A stretch of 64,000 nucleotides of DNA, taken from positions 124,001-188,000 of the forward strand of contig JBBISA010000001.1 in the NCBI GenBank assembly GCA_037441525.1, read 5' to 3'. The DNA is from SKVR01 sp037441525. Its GTDB lineage: Bacteria > Bacteroidota > Bacteroidia > Bacteroidales > UBA7960. Below the pieces are notes generated by a model, which was not told the origin of the DNA, ran no database searches, and was given only the letters and a program-made list of their open reading frames with translations. The translations under genes and the position numbers were made by a program. Within the stretch, counting starts at the first letter, position 1. The number at the start of each line of letters is the position of its first letter. Below are positions 7,053 through 16,992 of the stretch, one piece after another.

Positions 7053-9614
7053 CTATTGCGCCTTTTTATCAGGCTCTTCCTGAAGCCTATGGGTTTTTAC
7101 CACTATTTCCGAAGTTTCGGCATCAAAATCAACATGCATCTCATCTCCTTCATCTACCTTCGATTTGATGATTTCTTCTGCCAGCGGATCTTCAAGATAT
7201 TTCTGTATTGCACGTTTAAGTGGGCGGGCTCCATAAGCAGAATCCCAGCCTTTTTCAGCAATATACTCCTTGGCAGCATCAGTGAGAACAATCTTGTATC
7301 CCAGGTTTTCTATCCTGTTATAGAGTTTCGAAAGTTCTATGTCAATAATCTTGAATATATCTTCTTTTTCGAGGTTTTCGAAGATAATGATATCATCAAC
7401 CCGATTGAGAAATTCAGGGGCAAACGACTTCTTCAGTGCATTCTCAATTACACTCTGCGCGTACTCTCTGGTTTTTGATTGTTTGGCTGTGGTATTGAAT
7501 CCCACGCCCATTCCAAAATCCTTCAATTGACGCGACCCGATATTTGAAGTCATTATGATGATGGTATTCTTGAAATCGATCCGGCGTCCGAGGCTGTCGG
7601 TAAGCTGACCATCGTCGAGCATTTGCAACAAAAGATGAAACACATCGGGGTGGGCTTTTTCAATCTCGTCGAGCAGAAGCACTGAGTATGGCTTCCGTCT
7701 AACCTTTTCCGTAAGCTGACCGCCCTCTTCATAACCAACATACCCCGGAGGAGCACCTATAAGTCGGCTAACAGCAAATTTTTCCATATATTCACTCATG
7801 TCAATGCGGATGAGTGCATCATCAGAATCGAACAAATGTTTGGATAACACTTTAGCCAGGTGCGTTTTACCAACGCCGGTTGGTCCCAGAAAGATAAACG
7901 AACCGATGGGTTTGCCGGGGTCTTTGAGTCCGGCACGGTTACGACGTATTGATTGAACAACCTTTTTTATGGCCTCATTCTGACCGATAACACTTTTTTC
8001 CAGGTCGGCTTCCATACTTATAAGACGCTGACTTTCATTAAGTGCAATACGTTGAACGGGCACGCCGGTCATCATAGAAACAACCTCCGACACATTTTGC
8101 TCTGTAACAACTTCACGATGTAATTGCGACTCTTCTTCCCAGGTACGTTTCTCGCGTTCCAGCAAATCCATCAGTTCGCGCTCCTGATCTCTGAATTTGG
8201 CAGCCTGTTCATATTTCTGAGCCTTGATAGCCTTGGTTTTTTCTTCTCTGACAATATCAATACGGGCTTCAATATTGATGATATTTTCGGGTACCCTAAT
8301 ATTGGTAATATGCACTCTGGAGCCGGCTTCATCCAAGGCATCTATGGCTTTGTCGGGCAGGCAACGGTCAGAAACATATCTGTTGGTAAGGGTAACACAG
8401 GCTTTAATTGCCTCAGGCGAATAGGTAACCAGGTGATGGTCTTCGTATTTCTTCTTGATGTTGTTGAGTATTTCGATGGTTTCATCAGCCGAGGTGGGAT
8501 CGATAAGAACTTTCTGAAACCTGCGTTCCAATGCGCCATCTTTTTCAATATGTTGCCTGTATTCATCAAGAGTGGTTGCGCCAATGCATTGGATTTCGCC
8601 ACGGGCAAGGGCAGGTTTAAACATATTGGAAGCATCAAGTGAACCACTGGCTCCACCAGCACCCACAATGGTGTGTACTTCATCGATGAAAAGGATAACA
8701 TCGGGAGTCTTTTCCAGTTCATTAAGCAGGGCTTTCATGCGTTCTTCAAACTGCCCTCGGTATTTTGTTCCGGCAACCAACGACGCTATATCCAGCGTAA
8801 CAATTCTTTTATTAAAAAGGGCCCTTGAAACTTTCCTTTGAACAATACGCAAAGCAAGTCCTTCGGCAATGGCTGATTTACCCACGCCTGGTTCGCCAAT
8901 CAAAATCGGGTTGTTTTTTTTACGGCGCGACAATATTTGTGCAATACGTTCGAGTTCCTTTTCACGGCCAACTACCGGGTCGAGCCTGTCTTCTTCCGCA
9001 GCTTTAGTCAGGTCTCTTCCAAAATTATCCAGAACAGGAGTTTTTGATTTATCAGAATATTTTTTGAACCCCGTTCCGCCGCCAAATCCGCCACCTTCCT
9101 GGGAATCGTCATCATCGCCAGAACTGTGCGAAAGGTCTGATCTTGGAACAATACGCCCGGCATCACCATCGCCAGGATAATCCTTAAGGGCTACAATTTC
9201 TTCTTTTACATTTTCATATTCTACCCCGCTTTGCATCAGTAAACGGGTGGCAAGGTTTTCTTTGTCCTTTAAAATGGAAAGTAACAAATGTTCAGTACCA
9301 ATAATTTCACTCTGAAATGCTTTGGCTTCAAGATAAGTGATTTTTAAAACACGTTCAGCCTGCTTTACAAGAGGCAGATTTTCTACATTTCTCGACTTCT
9401 TTGAATCGGTACGGATAGTTTTTTCAATACTTGCTTTTATCTTCTTCAGGTCAAGGCCCATGTTTATCATTATCTGAATTGCCATGCCTTCGCCTTCTCT
9501 GATAATACCAAGCAATAAATGTTCGATTCCTATATAGTCGTTGCCGTTGCGGATGGCTTCCTCACGGCTGTATGTAATTACGTCTTTAACTCGGGGGGAG
9601 AATTTCGCTTCCAT
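7053..9614 (-). CDS. clpC: ATP-dependent Clp protease ATP-binding subunit ClpC
   Basis: An 853-residue AAA+ unfoldase that feeds substrates to ClpP. Two Clp_N repeats occupy residues ~1-145. The first AAA+ module carries Walker A GEPGVGKSA and Walker B LFIDEVH. A UVR-like coiled middle domain (~420-470, KAQKYEQAAKFRDQE) is typical of ClpC rather than ClpB, which has a longer M-domain. The second AAA+ module has GPTGVGKTH and VLLLDEIEKAHPDVF, and the C-terminal D2-small domain ends the protein. A Gly/Asp-rich linker lies near residue 165. Divergent from gyrA, an arrangement common in Bacteroidales. Confidence 0.96.
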   Translation of the reverse strand: MEAKFSPRVKDVITYSREEAIRNGNDYIGIEHLLLGIIREGEGMAIQIMINMGLDLKKIKASIEKTIRTDSKKSRNVENLPLVKQAERVLKITYLEAKAFQSEIIGTEHLLLSILKDKENLATRLLMQSGVEYENVKEEIVALKDYPGDGDAGRIVPRSDLSHSSGDDDDSQEGGGFGGGTGFKKYSDKSKTPVLDNFGRDLTKAAEEDRLDPVVGREKELERIAQILSRRKKNNPILIGEPGVGKSAIAEGLALRIVQRKVSRALFNKRIVTLDIASLVAGTKYRGQFEERMKALLNELEKTPDVILFIDEVHTIVGAGGASGSLDASNMFKPALARGEIQCIGATTLDEYRQHIEKDGALERRFQKVLIDPTSADETIEILNNIKKKYEDHHLVTYSPEAIKACVTLTNRYVSDRCLPDKAIDALDEAGSRVHITNIRVPENIINIEARIDIVREEKTKAIKAQKYEQAAKFRDQERELMDLLEREKRTWEEESQLHREVVTEQNVSEVVSMMTGVPVQRIALNESQRLISMEADLEKSVIGQNEAIKKVVQSIRRNRAGLKDPGKPIGSFIFLGPTGVGKTHLAKVLSKHLFDSDDALIRIDMSEYMEKFAVSRLIGAPPGYVGYEEGGQLTEKVRRKPYSVLLLDEIEKAHPDVFHLLLQMLDDGQLTDSLGRRIDFKNTIIIMTSNIGSRQLKDFGMGVGFNTTAKQSKTREYAQSVIENALKKSFAPEFLNRVDDIIIFENLEKEDIFKIIDIELSKLYNRIENLGYKIVLTDAAKEYIAEKGWDSAYGARPLKRAIQKYLEDPLAEEIIKSKVDEGDEMHVDFDAETSEIVVKTHRLQEEPDKKAQ

Positions 9615-9659
9615 AGGGGTAAATGCGCTAAAAATTTAGATTAATGCTGAAATCTGAAC

Positions 9660-9689
9660 CAAATTTAAACACAATATCAACTTATGCAA
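9660..9689 (-). promoter_or_regulatory. clpC promoter
   Basis: On the minus strand the -7 box TAAATTTG (9667-9660) is preceded, 19 bases upstream, by TTG (9689-9687), matching the Bacteroidetes -33/-7 layout. The clpC start codon is 45 bases downstream. Confidence 0.55.
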
Positions 9690-9863
9690 CGATTTATGTA
9701 ACTCTTTTTATTCACAAAAACCTTAAACCACTTGCATTTGAGGTAATTAATGACTAAAAGGTGCATAAACGACAAAATTGATACCTGTGTGTATGGATTT
9801 GTCTTATTAACAAAATAAATGCCTTTTTGTTAGCAAATAGTTCATCCGGACTTATTGTCAGGC

Positions 9864-9894
9864 ACTCTTTTTACGCAGAAAAAGAGTAATTTCG
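9864..9894 (+). promoter_or_regulatory. inverted repeat and -7-like box upstream of gyrA
   Basis: A perfect 9-bp inverted repeat, ACTCTTTTT (9864-9872) and AAAAAGAGT (9879-9887), abuts TAATTTCG (9887-9894), a TAnnTTCG-type -7 box. The gyrA start is 47 bases further on. The dyad would straddle the -20 region of this promoter, so it could be an operator; it is not followed by a T-run, so it is not a normal terminator. The remaining 9690-9863 stretch is AT-rich and shows nothing definite. Confidence 0.4.
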
Positions 9895-9941
9895 TGCCTT
9901 TAAAAAAGGTAGCAGATTTGCTAAATACTATATTATTAAGT

Positions 9942-12476
9942 ATGTCGGAAGAAAAAATTACTAAAGTCAATATTGAAGATCAAATGAAGAGCGCCTACAT
10001 CGACTACGCCATGTCGGTGATTGTTTCGAGGGCGCTACCCGATGTAAGAGACGGGTTAAAACCAGTTCACAGAAGAGTATTATTCGGAATGTCGGAACTG
10101 GGAGTATTAAGCAACAGGCCATATAAGAAATCTGCCAGAATAGTGGGAGAGGTGCTCGGAAAATACCACCCTCACGGCGATACATCTGTATATGATGCAA
10201 TGGTCAGAATGGCACAACCCTGGTCATTACGCTACCCTTTGGTTGACGGCCAGGGAAACTTTGGAAGCATTGACGGTGACAGCCCGGCGGCAATGCGTTA
10301 TACAGAAGCGAGATTAAGAAAAATATCAGAAGAACTTTTAGCCGATCTCGATAAGGAAACGGTTGATTTTCAGTTGAATTTCGATGATAGCCTTGAAGAA
10401 CCCACAGTACTTCCGGCCAAGGTTCCGAATTTGCTTATAAATGGCGCCAGCGGCATAGCAGTAGGGATGGCTACAAATATGCCGCCCCACAATCTCTCAG
10501 AAGTTATTGATGGAATCGTGGCTTATATCGACAATAACGACATTACCATTGATGAGTTGATGAATTTTATTAAGGCTCCTGACTTCCCTACGGGTGGTTT
10601 AATCTATGGTTATGAAGGCGTCAGGGAAGCATTTCATACGGGCCGTGGGCGCATTGTATTGCGTGGCGAAGCTACTTTTGAAGGGGAAGAAGGGGGTAAA
10701 CAAACCATCATAGTTACATCAATTCCATACCAGGTAAACAAGGCTGAAATGATCAAGAAAACGGCAGACCTGGTAAATGATAAAAAAATTGAAGGAATTA
10801 CCGATATCCGAGACGAATCAGACCGGACAGGGATGCGTATTGTTTATGAATTGCGCCGCGATGCAGTTCCCAATGTTGTGCTCAATCAGTTGTACCAGCA
10901 AACTGCCCTTCAAACTGCCTTTAATGTCAATAACATTGCATTGGTGAACGGAAGGCCCATGATGCTCAACCTTAAGGATATAATCAGGTATTTTGTTGAT
11001 CATAGACATGATGTGGTTACACGACGCACTCAATTCGAATTGCGTGAAGCCGAAAAAAGAGCGCACATACTCGAAGGATTGATCATTGCTCTGGATAATC
11101 TCGATGCAGTAATTCAACTTATCCGGGCAAGCAAAACTCCCGAAGAGGCCCGCACAGGACTTATTGATACTTTCAACCTGTCAGAAGTGCAGGCACGAGC
11201 TATTCTTGCCATGCAATTGCAAAGACTTACCGGCCTTGAAATTGAAAAAATAAAAGAAGAATATGCCGAACTGCTTAAAAAAATCGACCATCTGAAAAAC
11301 ATCCTGGCCAGTCTGGAAATGAGAATGCAGATTATTAAGGACGAATGCCTTGAGATGAAAGAAAAGTACGGCGATGGGGAGCGTACACGAATTGAATACA
11401 CCGCCAACGATTTCAGAATTGAAGATACTATTGCCGACGAAGATATGGTGATTACCATATCACACATGGGCTACATTAAAAGAACTCCTCTTACAGAGTT
11501 TCGCACTCAGGCAAGGGGAGGAACAGGCTCTAAAGGTTCTACCACTCGTGAAGAAGACTTTGTGGAATACCTGTTTCATGCCACAAATCACAACTACCTT
11601 ATCTTCTTTACCGACCAGGGCAAATGTTTCTGGAAAAGAGTATTCGAAATTCCTGAAGGCGCGAAAAACAGCAAAGGACGACCAATTCAAAATCTTATCA
11701 ACATATCAGCCGAAGATAAAATCAAGGCTTTTGTGAATGTACATGATCTTACAGATGAAGATTACATTCAAAACAACTACATTATTTTGTGTACCAAAAA
11801 GGGGATAATTAAGAAAACATCGTTGGAAGCCTACTCGCGTCCCCGTGCAAATGGAATTATAGCCATTAATATTCGCGAAGGAGATGAATTGCTCGAAGCA
11901 AAGCTTACCAATGGACAAAGCGAAATCCTTATTGCTGCCCGCAATGGGAAAGCAATTCGTTTTCCGGAGAAAGCAATTCGTCCAATGGGCAGGAGTGCAT
12001 CAGGTGTAAAAAGTATAACCCTTGCCGGACCAAAGGATGAAGTAGTAAGCATGGTATGCGTTAGTGATCCGGAAAGTTCAATTTTGGTGGTTTCGGAAAA
12101 TGGTTATGGAAAAAAGTCAATGCTCGATGAATACCGTATCACAAATCGTGGTGGGAAGGGAGTAAAAACCATTAACGTAACCGAAAAAACGGGTCAATTG
12201 ATAGCAATGGTAAATGTTACTGACTCAGATGACCTGATGATCATCAACAAGTCTGGTATCACAATAAGATTATCAGTTTCTGGTTTAAGAAATATGGGTC
12301 GAGCCACTCAGGGAGTAAGACTAATTAGCCTTCGAAACGATGATACCATTGCCGCTGTTGCCAAAGTTCAGGAGAAGAACGAAGGCGTAGACCCTTCTTT
12401 ATCAGTCGATTACGATGACAGTGGAGATAATGGAACGGCTTTTGATAATTATGAAAGCGACAATCAGCAGGAATAA
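9942..12476 (+). CDS. gyrA: DNA gyrase subunit A
   Basis: An 844-residue topoisomerase subunit that breaks and rejoins DNA during negative supercoiling. I start at the ATG at 9942 (MSEEKITKVNIED); the in-frame extension upstream covers the promoter-like region. The catalytic tyrosine is Y120 in AAMRYTEARL. The quinolone-resistance region reads GKYHPHGDTSVYD, with Thr at the position of E. coli Ser83, a natural variant in many bacteria. The C-terminal domain shows six blade-like repeats, including the GyrA-box segment QARGGTGSKG. An acidic tail ends the protein. A TPR gene follows, as often seen in Bacteroidetes. Confidence 0.96.
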   Translation: MSEEKITKVNIEDQMKSAYIDYAMSVIVSRALPDVRDGLKPVHRRVLFGMSELGVLSNRPYKKSARIVGEVLGKYHPHGDTSVYDAMVRMAQPWSLRYPLVDGQGNFGSIDGDSPAAMRYTEARLRKISEELLADLDKETVDFQLNFDDSLEEPTVLPAKVPNLLINGASGIAVGMATNMPPHNLSEVIDGIVAYIDNNDITIDELMNFIKAPDFPTGGLIYGYEGVREAFHTGRGRIVLRGEATFEGEEGGKQTIIVTSIPYQVNKAEMIKKTADLVNDKKIEGITDIRDESDRTGMRIVYELRRDAVPNVVLNQLYQQTALQTAFNVNNIALVNGRPMMLNLKDIIRYFVDHRHDVVTRRTQFELREAEKRAHILEGLIIALDNLDAVIQLIRASKTPEEARTGLIDTFNLSEVQARAILAMQLQRLTGLEIEKIKEEYAELLKKIDHLKNILASLEMRMQIIKDECLEMKEKYGDGERTRIEYTANDFRIEDTIADEDMVITISHMGYIKRTPLTEFRTQARGGTGSKGSTTREEDFVEYLFHATNHNYLIFFTDQGKCFWKRVFEIPEGAKNSKGRPIQNLINISAEDKIKAFVNVHDLTDEDYIQNNYIILCTKKGIIKKTSLEAYSRPRANGIIAINIREGDELLEAKLTNGQSEILIAARNGKAIRFPEKAIRPMGRSASGVKSITLAGPKDEVVSMVCVSDPESSILVVSENGYGKKSMLDEYRITNRGGKGVKTINVTEKTGQLIAMVNVTDSDDLMIINKSGITIRLSVSGLRNMGRATQGVRLISLRNDDTIAAVAKVQEKNEGVDPSLSVDYDDSGDNGTAFDNYESDNQQE

Positions 12477-12510
12477 TCCAGTTGATTTTTCCTTTAAATA
12501 GATTGTTAAC

Positions 12511-12540
12511 TTGCATAAAAACTAAATTGTTTTACATTTG
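12511..12540 (+). promoter_or_regulatory. promoter of the TPR gene
   Basis: TTG at 12511-12513 and TACATTTG at 12533-12540 are 19 bases apart, a good Bacteroidetes -33/-7 pair. The TPR start codon is 48 bases downstream, so this gene need not depend on gyrA transcription. Confidence 0.6.
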
Positions 12541-12588
12541 CAGAACCAATAAATTCAGACTATCCAATCATCAAAAAAAGAATCAGAA

Positions 12589-13815
12589 ATGAAAAAAATT
12601 GCAATTTTAGCGATATTGTGCTTGTTTGCTGTTAATATGGCAAGCGCACAAAAAAAAGAAGTAAACCGAGCCAAACGACAATTGGGGAGAGGTAATCTTG
12701 AAATGGCCTGGCAGCACATTTCCAATGCTGTAAACCATCCGGTTACTTCAGTAGACCCCTCTACATGGACCTTAAGGTCAAGAATCCTGATTGAGATTGC
12801 CGCCACCCAGATTCCTGCCTACCAGAATCTTGTTGCTGAGCCACTTGAATTGGCTTATGAATCTGTGCGAAAAGCCCAGGGATTTACGCTAAACCCTGCG
12901 CAACTGCTGGAGGTAAATCAAACCCTGCTTTCTCTCTCTGAGAATATGTTTAATGCTGGGGCAATAGCTTATCAGCAACAGCGATATGCCAAAGCAAGTG
13001 ATTATTTCCTGGGTTCTTATCGAATTAACGAAGGATTCGGGGCTCCTGATACTGCAACGCTATACAATGCCGGATTATCAGCCGAAATTGCAGGTTTATA
13101 TGATAAAGCTTATGATTTCTATGTGATGGCAGAAGAACTTAAATATGAACAACCTTTTATGTATGGTTCGCTCAGTGGTATCAGTCTAAGAAGGGGAGAT
13201 ATCGAAAATGCTGAAAAATGGGTTAAGATCGGTCGTCAACGATTTCCTGATAATCTCGAATTAATTTTCGCCGAAGCTAATGTTTACCTTACTTCGGGCA
13301 ATATTCCTGAAGCGCGCAGGGTTTTACAGCTCGCTATTGAAAGAGACCCAGACAATCCCAATTTGTTTTACGCCTTTGCCGTTAATTATGATCAAATGTC
13401 GAGAGATTCATTGTTTTCAAGAGCAGATCAAGAATTTGCATACAATGAAGCCATAAAAGCATACAAACGTGCTATTGAATTAAATCCCGAGTATTTTGAC
13501 GCATATTACAACCTTGGCGCCCTGTATTTTAATGAAGGAATAAGACTTTTTGTTGAAGCAGACAATATTCTCAGAAAGGGTTATAGTAACGAAAATTTGC
13601 GCAAATCAAGTGCACTTGAGGATGAATCAAAGAAACTGTGGAAAGAATATGCGCAACCTTATCTAGAAAAGGCTTATTCTATGCTAAAAGATGACAACAA
13701 CTATTATGAGATTGTTCTTAGGTCGCTCAGAGAACTATACATGAGAACCGGACAGTTAGAAAAACTGGAGGCCACCAACGAAATTTGGAAGACCAAATTC
13801 CAAAAAGAAAACTAA
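12589..13815 (+). CDS. exported TPR-repeat protein
   Basis: A 408-residue protein with a clear Sec signal peptide (MKKIAILAILCLFAVNMASA), so periplasmic. The body is helical with tetratricopeptide-like repeats: residues ~110-190 (ATLYNAGLSAEIAGLYDKAYDFY), ~195-260, and a strong pair at ~290-315 (AYKRAIELNPEYFDAYYNLGALYFNEG). TPRs mediate protein-protein contacts; no enzymatic motif is visible. Its location immediately behind gyrA is widely conserved in this phylum, but its partner is unknown. It ends at a terminator. Confidence 0.85.
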   Translation: MKKIAILAILCLFAVNMASAQKKEVNRAKRQLGRGNLEMAWQHISNAVNHPVTSVDPSTWTLRSRILIEIAATQIPAYQNLVAEPLELAYESVRKAQGFTLNPAQLLEVNQTLLSLSENMFNAGAIAYQQQRYAKASDYFLGSYRINEGFGAPDTATLYNAGLSAEIAGLYDKAYDFYVMAEELKYEQPFMYGSLSGISLRRGDIENAEKWVKIGRQRFPDNLELIFAEANVYLTSGNIPEARRVLQLAIERDPDNPNLFYAFAVNYDQMSRDSLFSRADQEFAYNEAIKAYKRAIELNPEYFDAYYNLGALYFNEGIRLFVEADNILRKGYSNENLRKSSALEDESKKLWKEYAQPYLEKAYSMLKDDNNYYEIVLRSLRELYMRTGQLEKLEATNEIWKTKFQKEN

Positions 13816-13822
13816 TTATTTC

Positions 13823-13849
13823 AGGGGTGATTTGTAATCATCCCTTTTT
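13823..13849 (+). terminator. intrinsic terminator after the TPR gene
   Basis: AGGGGTGAT pairs with ATCATCCCT (one G-U pair) around a short loop and is followed by TTTTT. Confidence 0.75.
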
Positions 13850-14083
13850 ATTAAATCCTTTACTTAACATAATATAAATTATCAGACAAAATATTTTATA
13901 TCAAAACCCGTTAATTTTGGGTTTGTATGCAAATGATATCGCCCTGAGAGTTGCATGAAATATTTTACTTTGCCTGGAAGCAAGGAATATTGAAAAATAA
14001 AGGACAAATAGAAAACAATTTTTTTAACCAGATGCTTAACTAAATTTAACTTGTTAAAAAATGCCTTTAGTGAGCCGCTAATC

Positions 14084-14091
14084 TAAATTTG
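14084..14091 (+). promoter_or_regulatory. -7 box of the moxR-bat operon
   Basis: TAAATTTG matches the TAnnTTTG consensus 30 bases before the moxR start codon. The remainder of the 306-bp gap (13850-14083) is AT-rich; it contains a second TAnnTTTG match (TAATTTTG, 13912-13919) lying inside a small AACCC/GGGTT dyad at 13903-13921, of unknown significance. Confidence 0.55.
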
Positions 14092-14121
14092 CACCACAAT
14101 TTTAATAAAAAAATATTTTAT

Positions 14122-15105
14122 ATGGATATTAGGGAATTAAACGAAAAAATCCAGCAGGAAAGCGCATTTGTTGATATTCTGACCATGGAAATGAAAAAGG
14201 TAATTGTTGGTCAGAAAGATATGGTAGAACGTTTGATGATCGGGTTGTTGGCCAACGGTCATATACTTTTAGAGGGTGTTCCGGGATTGGCAAAAACACT
14301 TGCCATAAAGTCACTGGCCAATACTATTAAGGCTCAGTTTAGCCGGATTCAGTTTACCCCCGACCTTCTGCCAGCTGACCTTGTTGGAACCATGATCTAC
14401 TCACAACGCAGCGAAGAGTTTTTAGTAAAGAAAGGACCTGTATTTGCCAACTTTATCCTTGCCGATGAAATTAACCGTGCCCCTGCCAAGGTTCAGAGTG
14501 CTTTGCTGGAAGCCATGCAGGAACGGCAAGTTACAATTGGCGACCAAACCTTTGTTTTGCCTGAGCCTTTTCTTGTGCTTGCCACCGAAAACCCTCTCGA
14601 ACAGGAAGGCACCTATCCATTGCCTGAAGCACAGGTTGACCGTTTTATGCTTAAAATAATAATTGGTTATCCGGGCAAGGAAGAAGAAAAACTCATTATC
14701 AGGCAAAATGTCACCGGCCAGGTTCCGAAAACCACTCCGGTTTTAAACCCCGAAGATATCATTAAAGCACGCGAAGTGGTCAGGGAAGTTTACCTCGATG
14801 AGAAAATAGAAAATTATATTACTGATATTGTATTCTCGACCCGTTATCCTGCCCAATACAAGCTGCCCAAATTGGAGCCCCTTATTAGTTACGGCGCATC
14901 GCCAAGGGCCAGTATCAACATGGCACTGGCGTCAAAAGCGTATGCATTTTTAAAGCGAAGAGGGTATGTAATACCTGAAGATGTAAGGGCAATTTGCCAC
15001 GATGTACTCCGTCATCGTATTGGGCTTACTTACGAAGCTGAGGCCGAGAATATTACAACGGAAGACATCATTACTGATATCCTCAATGCCGTTGAAGTTC
15101 CTTAA
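14122..15105 (+). CDS. moxR: MoxR-family AAA+ ATPase
   Basis: A 327-residue AAA+ chaperone-like ATPase. The ATG at 14122 (MDIRELNEKIQQ) is chosen; the 11-residue longer frame begins inside the promoter box. Walker A is GVPGLAKT (51-58) and Walker B is LADEINRAP, followed by the MoxR signature segment QSALLEAMQERQVT. MoxR proteins pair with von Willebrand factor A (vWA) proteins to assemble or activate metal-bound or envelope complexes. It heads an eight-gene plus-strand operon with DUF58 and the Bat genes, all separated by fewer than 65 bases, so it is the likely motor for the Bat vWA proteins. Confidence 0.95.
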   Translation: MDIRELNEKIQQESAFVDILTMEMKKVIVGQKDMVERLMIGLLANGHILLEGVPGLAKTLAIKSLANTIKAQFSRIQFTPDLLPADLVGTMIYSQRSEEFLVKKGPVFANFILADEINRAPAKVQSALLEAMQERQVTIGDQTFVLPEPFLVLATENPLEQEGTYPLPEAQVDRFMLKIIIGYPGKEEEKLIIRQNVTGQVPKTTPVLNPEDIIKAREVVREVYLDEKIENYITDIVFSTRYPAQYKLPKLEPLISYGASPRASINMALASKAYAFLKRRGYVIPEDVRAICHDVLRHRIGLTYEAEAENITTEDIITDILNAVEVP

Positions 15106-15153
15106 CTGTTGTATGTAAGGCAAAGTAATCATTAATCCCCTTCCCGTAGGAAT

Positions 15154-16023
15154 ATGGAAACCAAAGAACTGATTAAGAAAGTCAGAAAGATTGAGATTAA
15201 AACCAAGGGAATATCCAATCAGGTATTCGCTGGCAGCTATCATAGCGCCTTCAAGGGAAAAGGAATGGCCTTTACCGAAGTGCGCGAATACCAGTTTGGA
15301 GACGATATAAGATCAATTGACTGGAACGTAACTGCCAGATTCAGCCATCCTTACGTTAAAGTATTTGAAGAAGAACGTGAGCTTACCGTTATGTTGCTGA
15401 TTGACGTTAGTGGTTCAAACAATTTTGGCAGCCAGAACCAATTTAAGGCTGAAATGATTATAGAAATTGCGGCAGTTCTTGCTTTTTCGGCAATTAATAA
15501 CAACGACAAAGTTGGAGTCATCTTTTTTAGCAGTGTTATTGAAAAGTTTATTCCTCCCAAAAAAGGTTCAACTCATATATTGCGTATAATCAGGGAGTTA
15601 ATTGATTTCAGGGCAACGCAGAAAGGTACCGATATTTCCATGGCCTTGAAGTACATGCGTAATATAATTAAAAAGAGATCTATTGCCTTTTTAATCTCTG
15701 ATTTTCAGGATAAAGGTTTTGAAGATGCCTTGACAATAGTAGGCAAAAAACATGATCTGGTTGGAATAAGGGTTTATGATGCTCTTGAATCGCAAATTCC
15801 CCCGGCTGGTATTATGAGATTGAAGGATGCAGAAACCGACCGGATGATGTGGGCCGATGCAAGCGATCGTAGTTTCAGGGAACAACTTGCCCGTTGGGAT
15901 GCAGAACAAATAGATTACCTTTCAACAATCTTTAAAAAGGCTTCAGTTGATTATGCCAATATAGGTACCCATCAGGATTATGTACCTCAGTTGATTGGCC
16001 TGTTCAGACGCAGAATCCATTGA
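15154..16023 (+). CDS. DUF58 domain protein (vWA-like, MoxR partner)
   Basis: A 289-residue soluble protein with the DUF58 signature in the first third (AFKGKGMAFTEVREYQFGDDIRSIDWNV, split here only for reference) and a vWA-like fold after it. The metal-ion-dependent adhesion motif is LIDVSGSNN near residue 82. No signal peptide or membrane helix is seen, so it is cytosolic. In MoxR-Bat clusters this protein is invariably encoded next to moxR and is thought to bind it; the biochemical function is unknown. Confidence 0.92.
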   Translation: METKELIKKVRKIEIKTKGISNQVFAGSYHSAFKGKGMAFTEVREYQFGDDIRSIDWNVTARFSHPYVKVFEEERELTVMLLIDVSGSNNFGSQNQFKAEMIIEIAAVLAFSAINNNDKVGVIFFSSVIEKFIPPKKGSTHILRIIRELIDFRATQKGTDISMALKYMRNIIKKRSIAFLISDFQDKGFEDALTIVGKKHDLVGIRVYDALESQIPPAGIMRLKDAETDRMMWADASDRSFREQLARWDAEQIDYLSTIFKKASVDYANIGTHQDYVPQLIGLFRRRIH

Positions 16024-16071
16024 TTATCAATTAACAAAAACAAACCAAGCAACTATAAACATAACAAGTTT

Positions 16072-16992
16072 ATGCTTAGAAGAACAGGTGTAGTATTATT
16101 ACTATTGTTGGCTCAGCTAATTGCCCAATCACAAGTTGCGCAAACCTCGCTTGAGCCATCCAAGATACTTATAGGAGAACATTCCATTTTGACCTTTACT
16201 ATCGCTTTGCCAAAGGATAAAAGCCTTCAATTGCCTGTTTTTAATGAAAAAATAAACGAAAAAGTTGAAATTGTTAATTATGGCACCACCGATACTCTTG
16301 CCGGGACAAACCCGGGCGAAAGGATAATAAAGCGCTCACTGGTAGTAACTTCATGGGAAGAAGGTTATCATGCCATTGCACCTTTCAACTTTTTAATTGT
16401 TCATGAAAATGATACCATTGTTGTGGAGTCGGAGCCCATTTTGCTCGAAGTGGAGCCCTTTTCCATTGAAGAACACACTGATCTAAAGGATATAAAACCC
16501 ATAGTTACGGTGCCAATTACCCTGGCTGAATTAAAGTACTATATTCTGGCAGCCATCCTGTTGGCTTTAATAATCTGGTTATTGGTGAGGTACTTAAAAA
16601 ACCGAAAGAGAAAGCCGGTTGCCGAATCAATCTGGGAAAAGCCTGATATTCCTGCCTATATTGCAGCCATAAGTAGCCTGGAGCAATTAAAATCTGAAAA
16701 GCTATGGCAACAGGGATTTGTGAAGGACTATCATTCGCGGCTAACAGACATTATAAGGCATTATATTGAAAAGCGCTTTGGTGTGTTGGCCCTGGAAAAG
16801 ACCACCGGGGAGCTGTTCATCGCCATGAAACCTGTTAAAGAAGCTGAACAGGTAATGAAACCCTTAAAAGATTGTCTTGAACTGGCTGATCTGGTTAAGT
16901 TTGCAAAGCATAGCCCCTCTCCTTCTGAAAATGAAACATCTATGGATATTGCATTTGAATTTGTTAATCACACCAAAATAGTTACTCAGTAA
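16072..16992 (+). CDS. BatD-like single-pass membrane protein of the Bat operon
   Basis: A 306-residue protein with an N-terminal signal (MLRRTGVVLLLLLAQLIAQ), a periplasmic beta-rich region (~25-150) resembling the oxygen-tolerance/BatD immunoglobulin-like domain, one transmembrane helix at ~155-173, and a cytoplasmic helical domain with WQQGFVKDYHSRLTDIIRHYIEKRFG. The last part resembles the C-terminal domain of BatD itself. It lies between DUF58 and batA, and its stop codon overlaps the batA start by one base (TAATG), implying translational coupling. Not a separately named gene; its partner is probably one of the vWA proteins. Confidence 0.8.
   Translation: MLRRTGVVLLLLLAQLIAQSQVAQTSLEPSKILIGEHSILTFTIALPKDKSLQLPVFNEKINEKVEIVNYGTTDTLAGTNPGERIIKRSLVVTSWEEGYHAIAPFNFLIVHENDTIVVESEPILLEVEPFSIEEHTDLKDIKPIVTVPITLAELKYYILAAILLALIIWLLVRYLKNRKRKPVAESIWEKPDIPAYIAAISSLEQLKSEKLWQQGFVKDYHSRLTDIIRHYIEKRFGVLALEKTTGELFIAMKPVKEAEQVMKPLKDCLELADLVKFAKHSPSPSENETSMDIAFEFVNHTKIVTQ

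Noticed and set aside
8124..8642. A 172-codon open frame antisense to clpC
   Set aside because: It mirrors conserved ClpC sequence and has no homology of its own.
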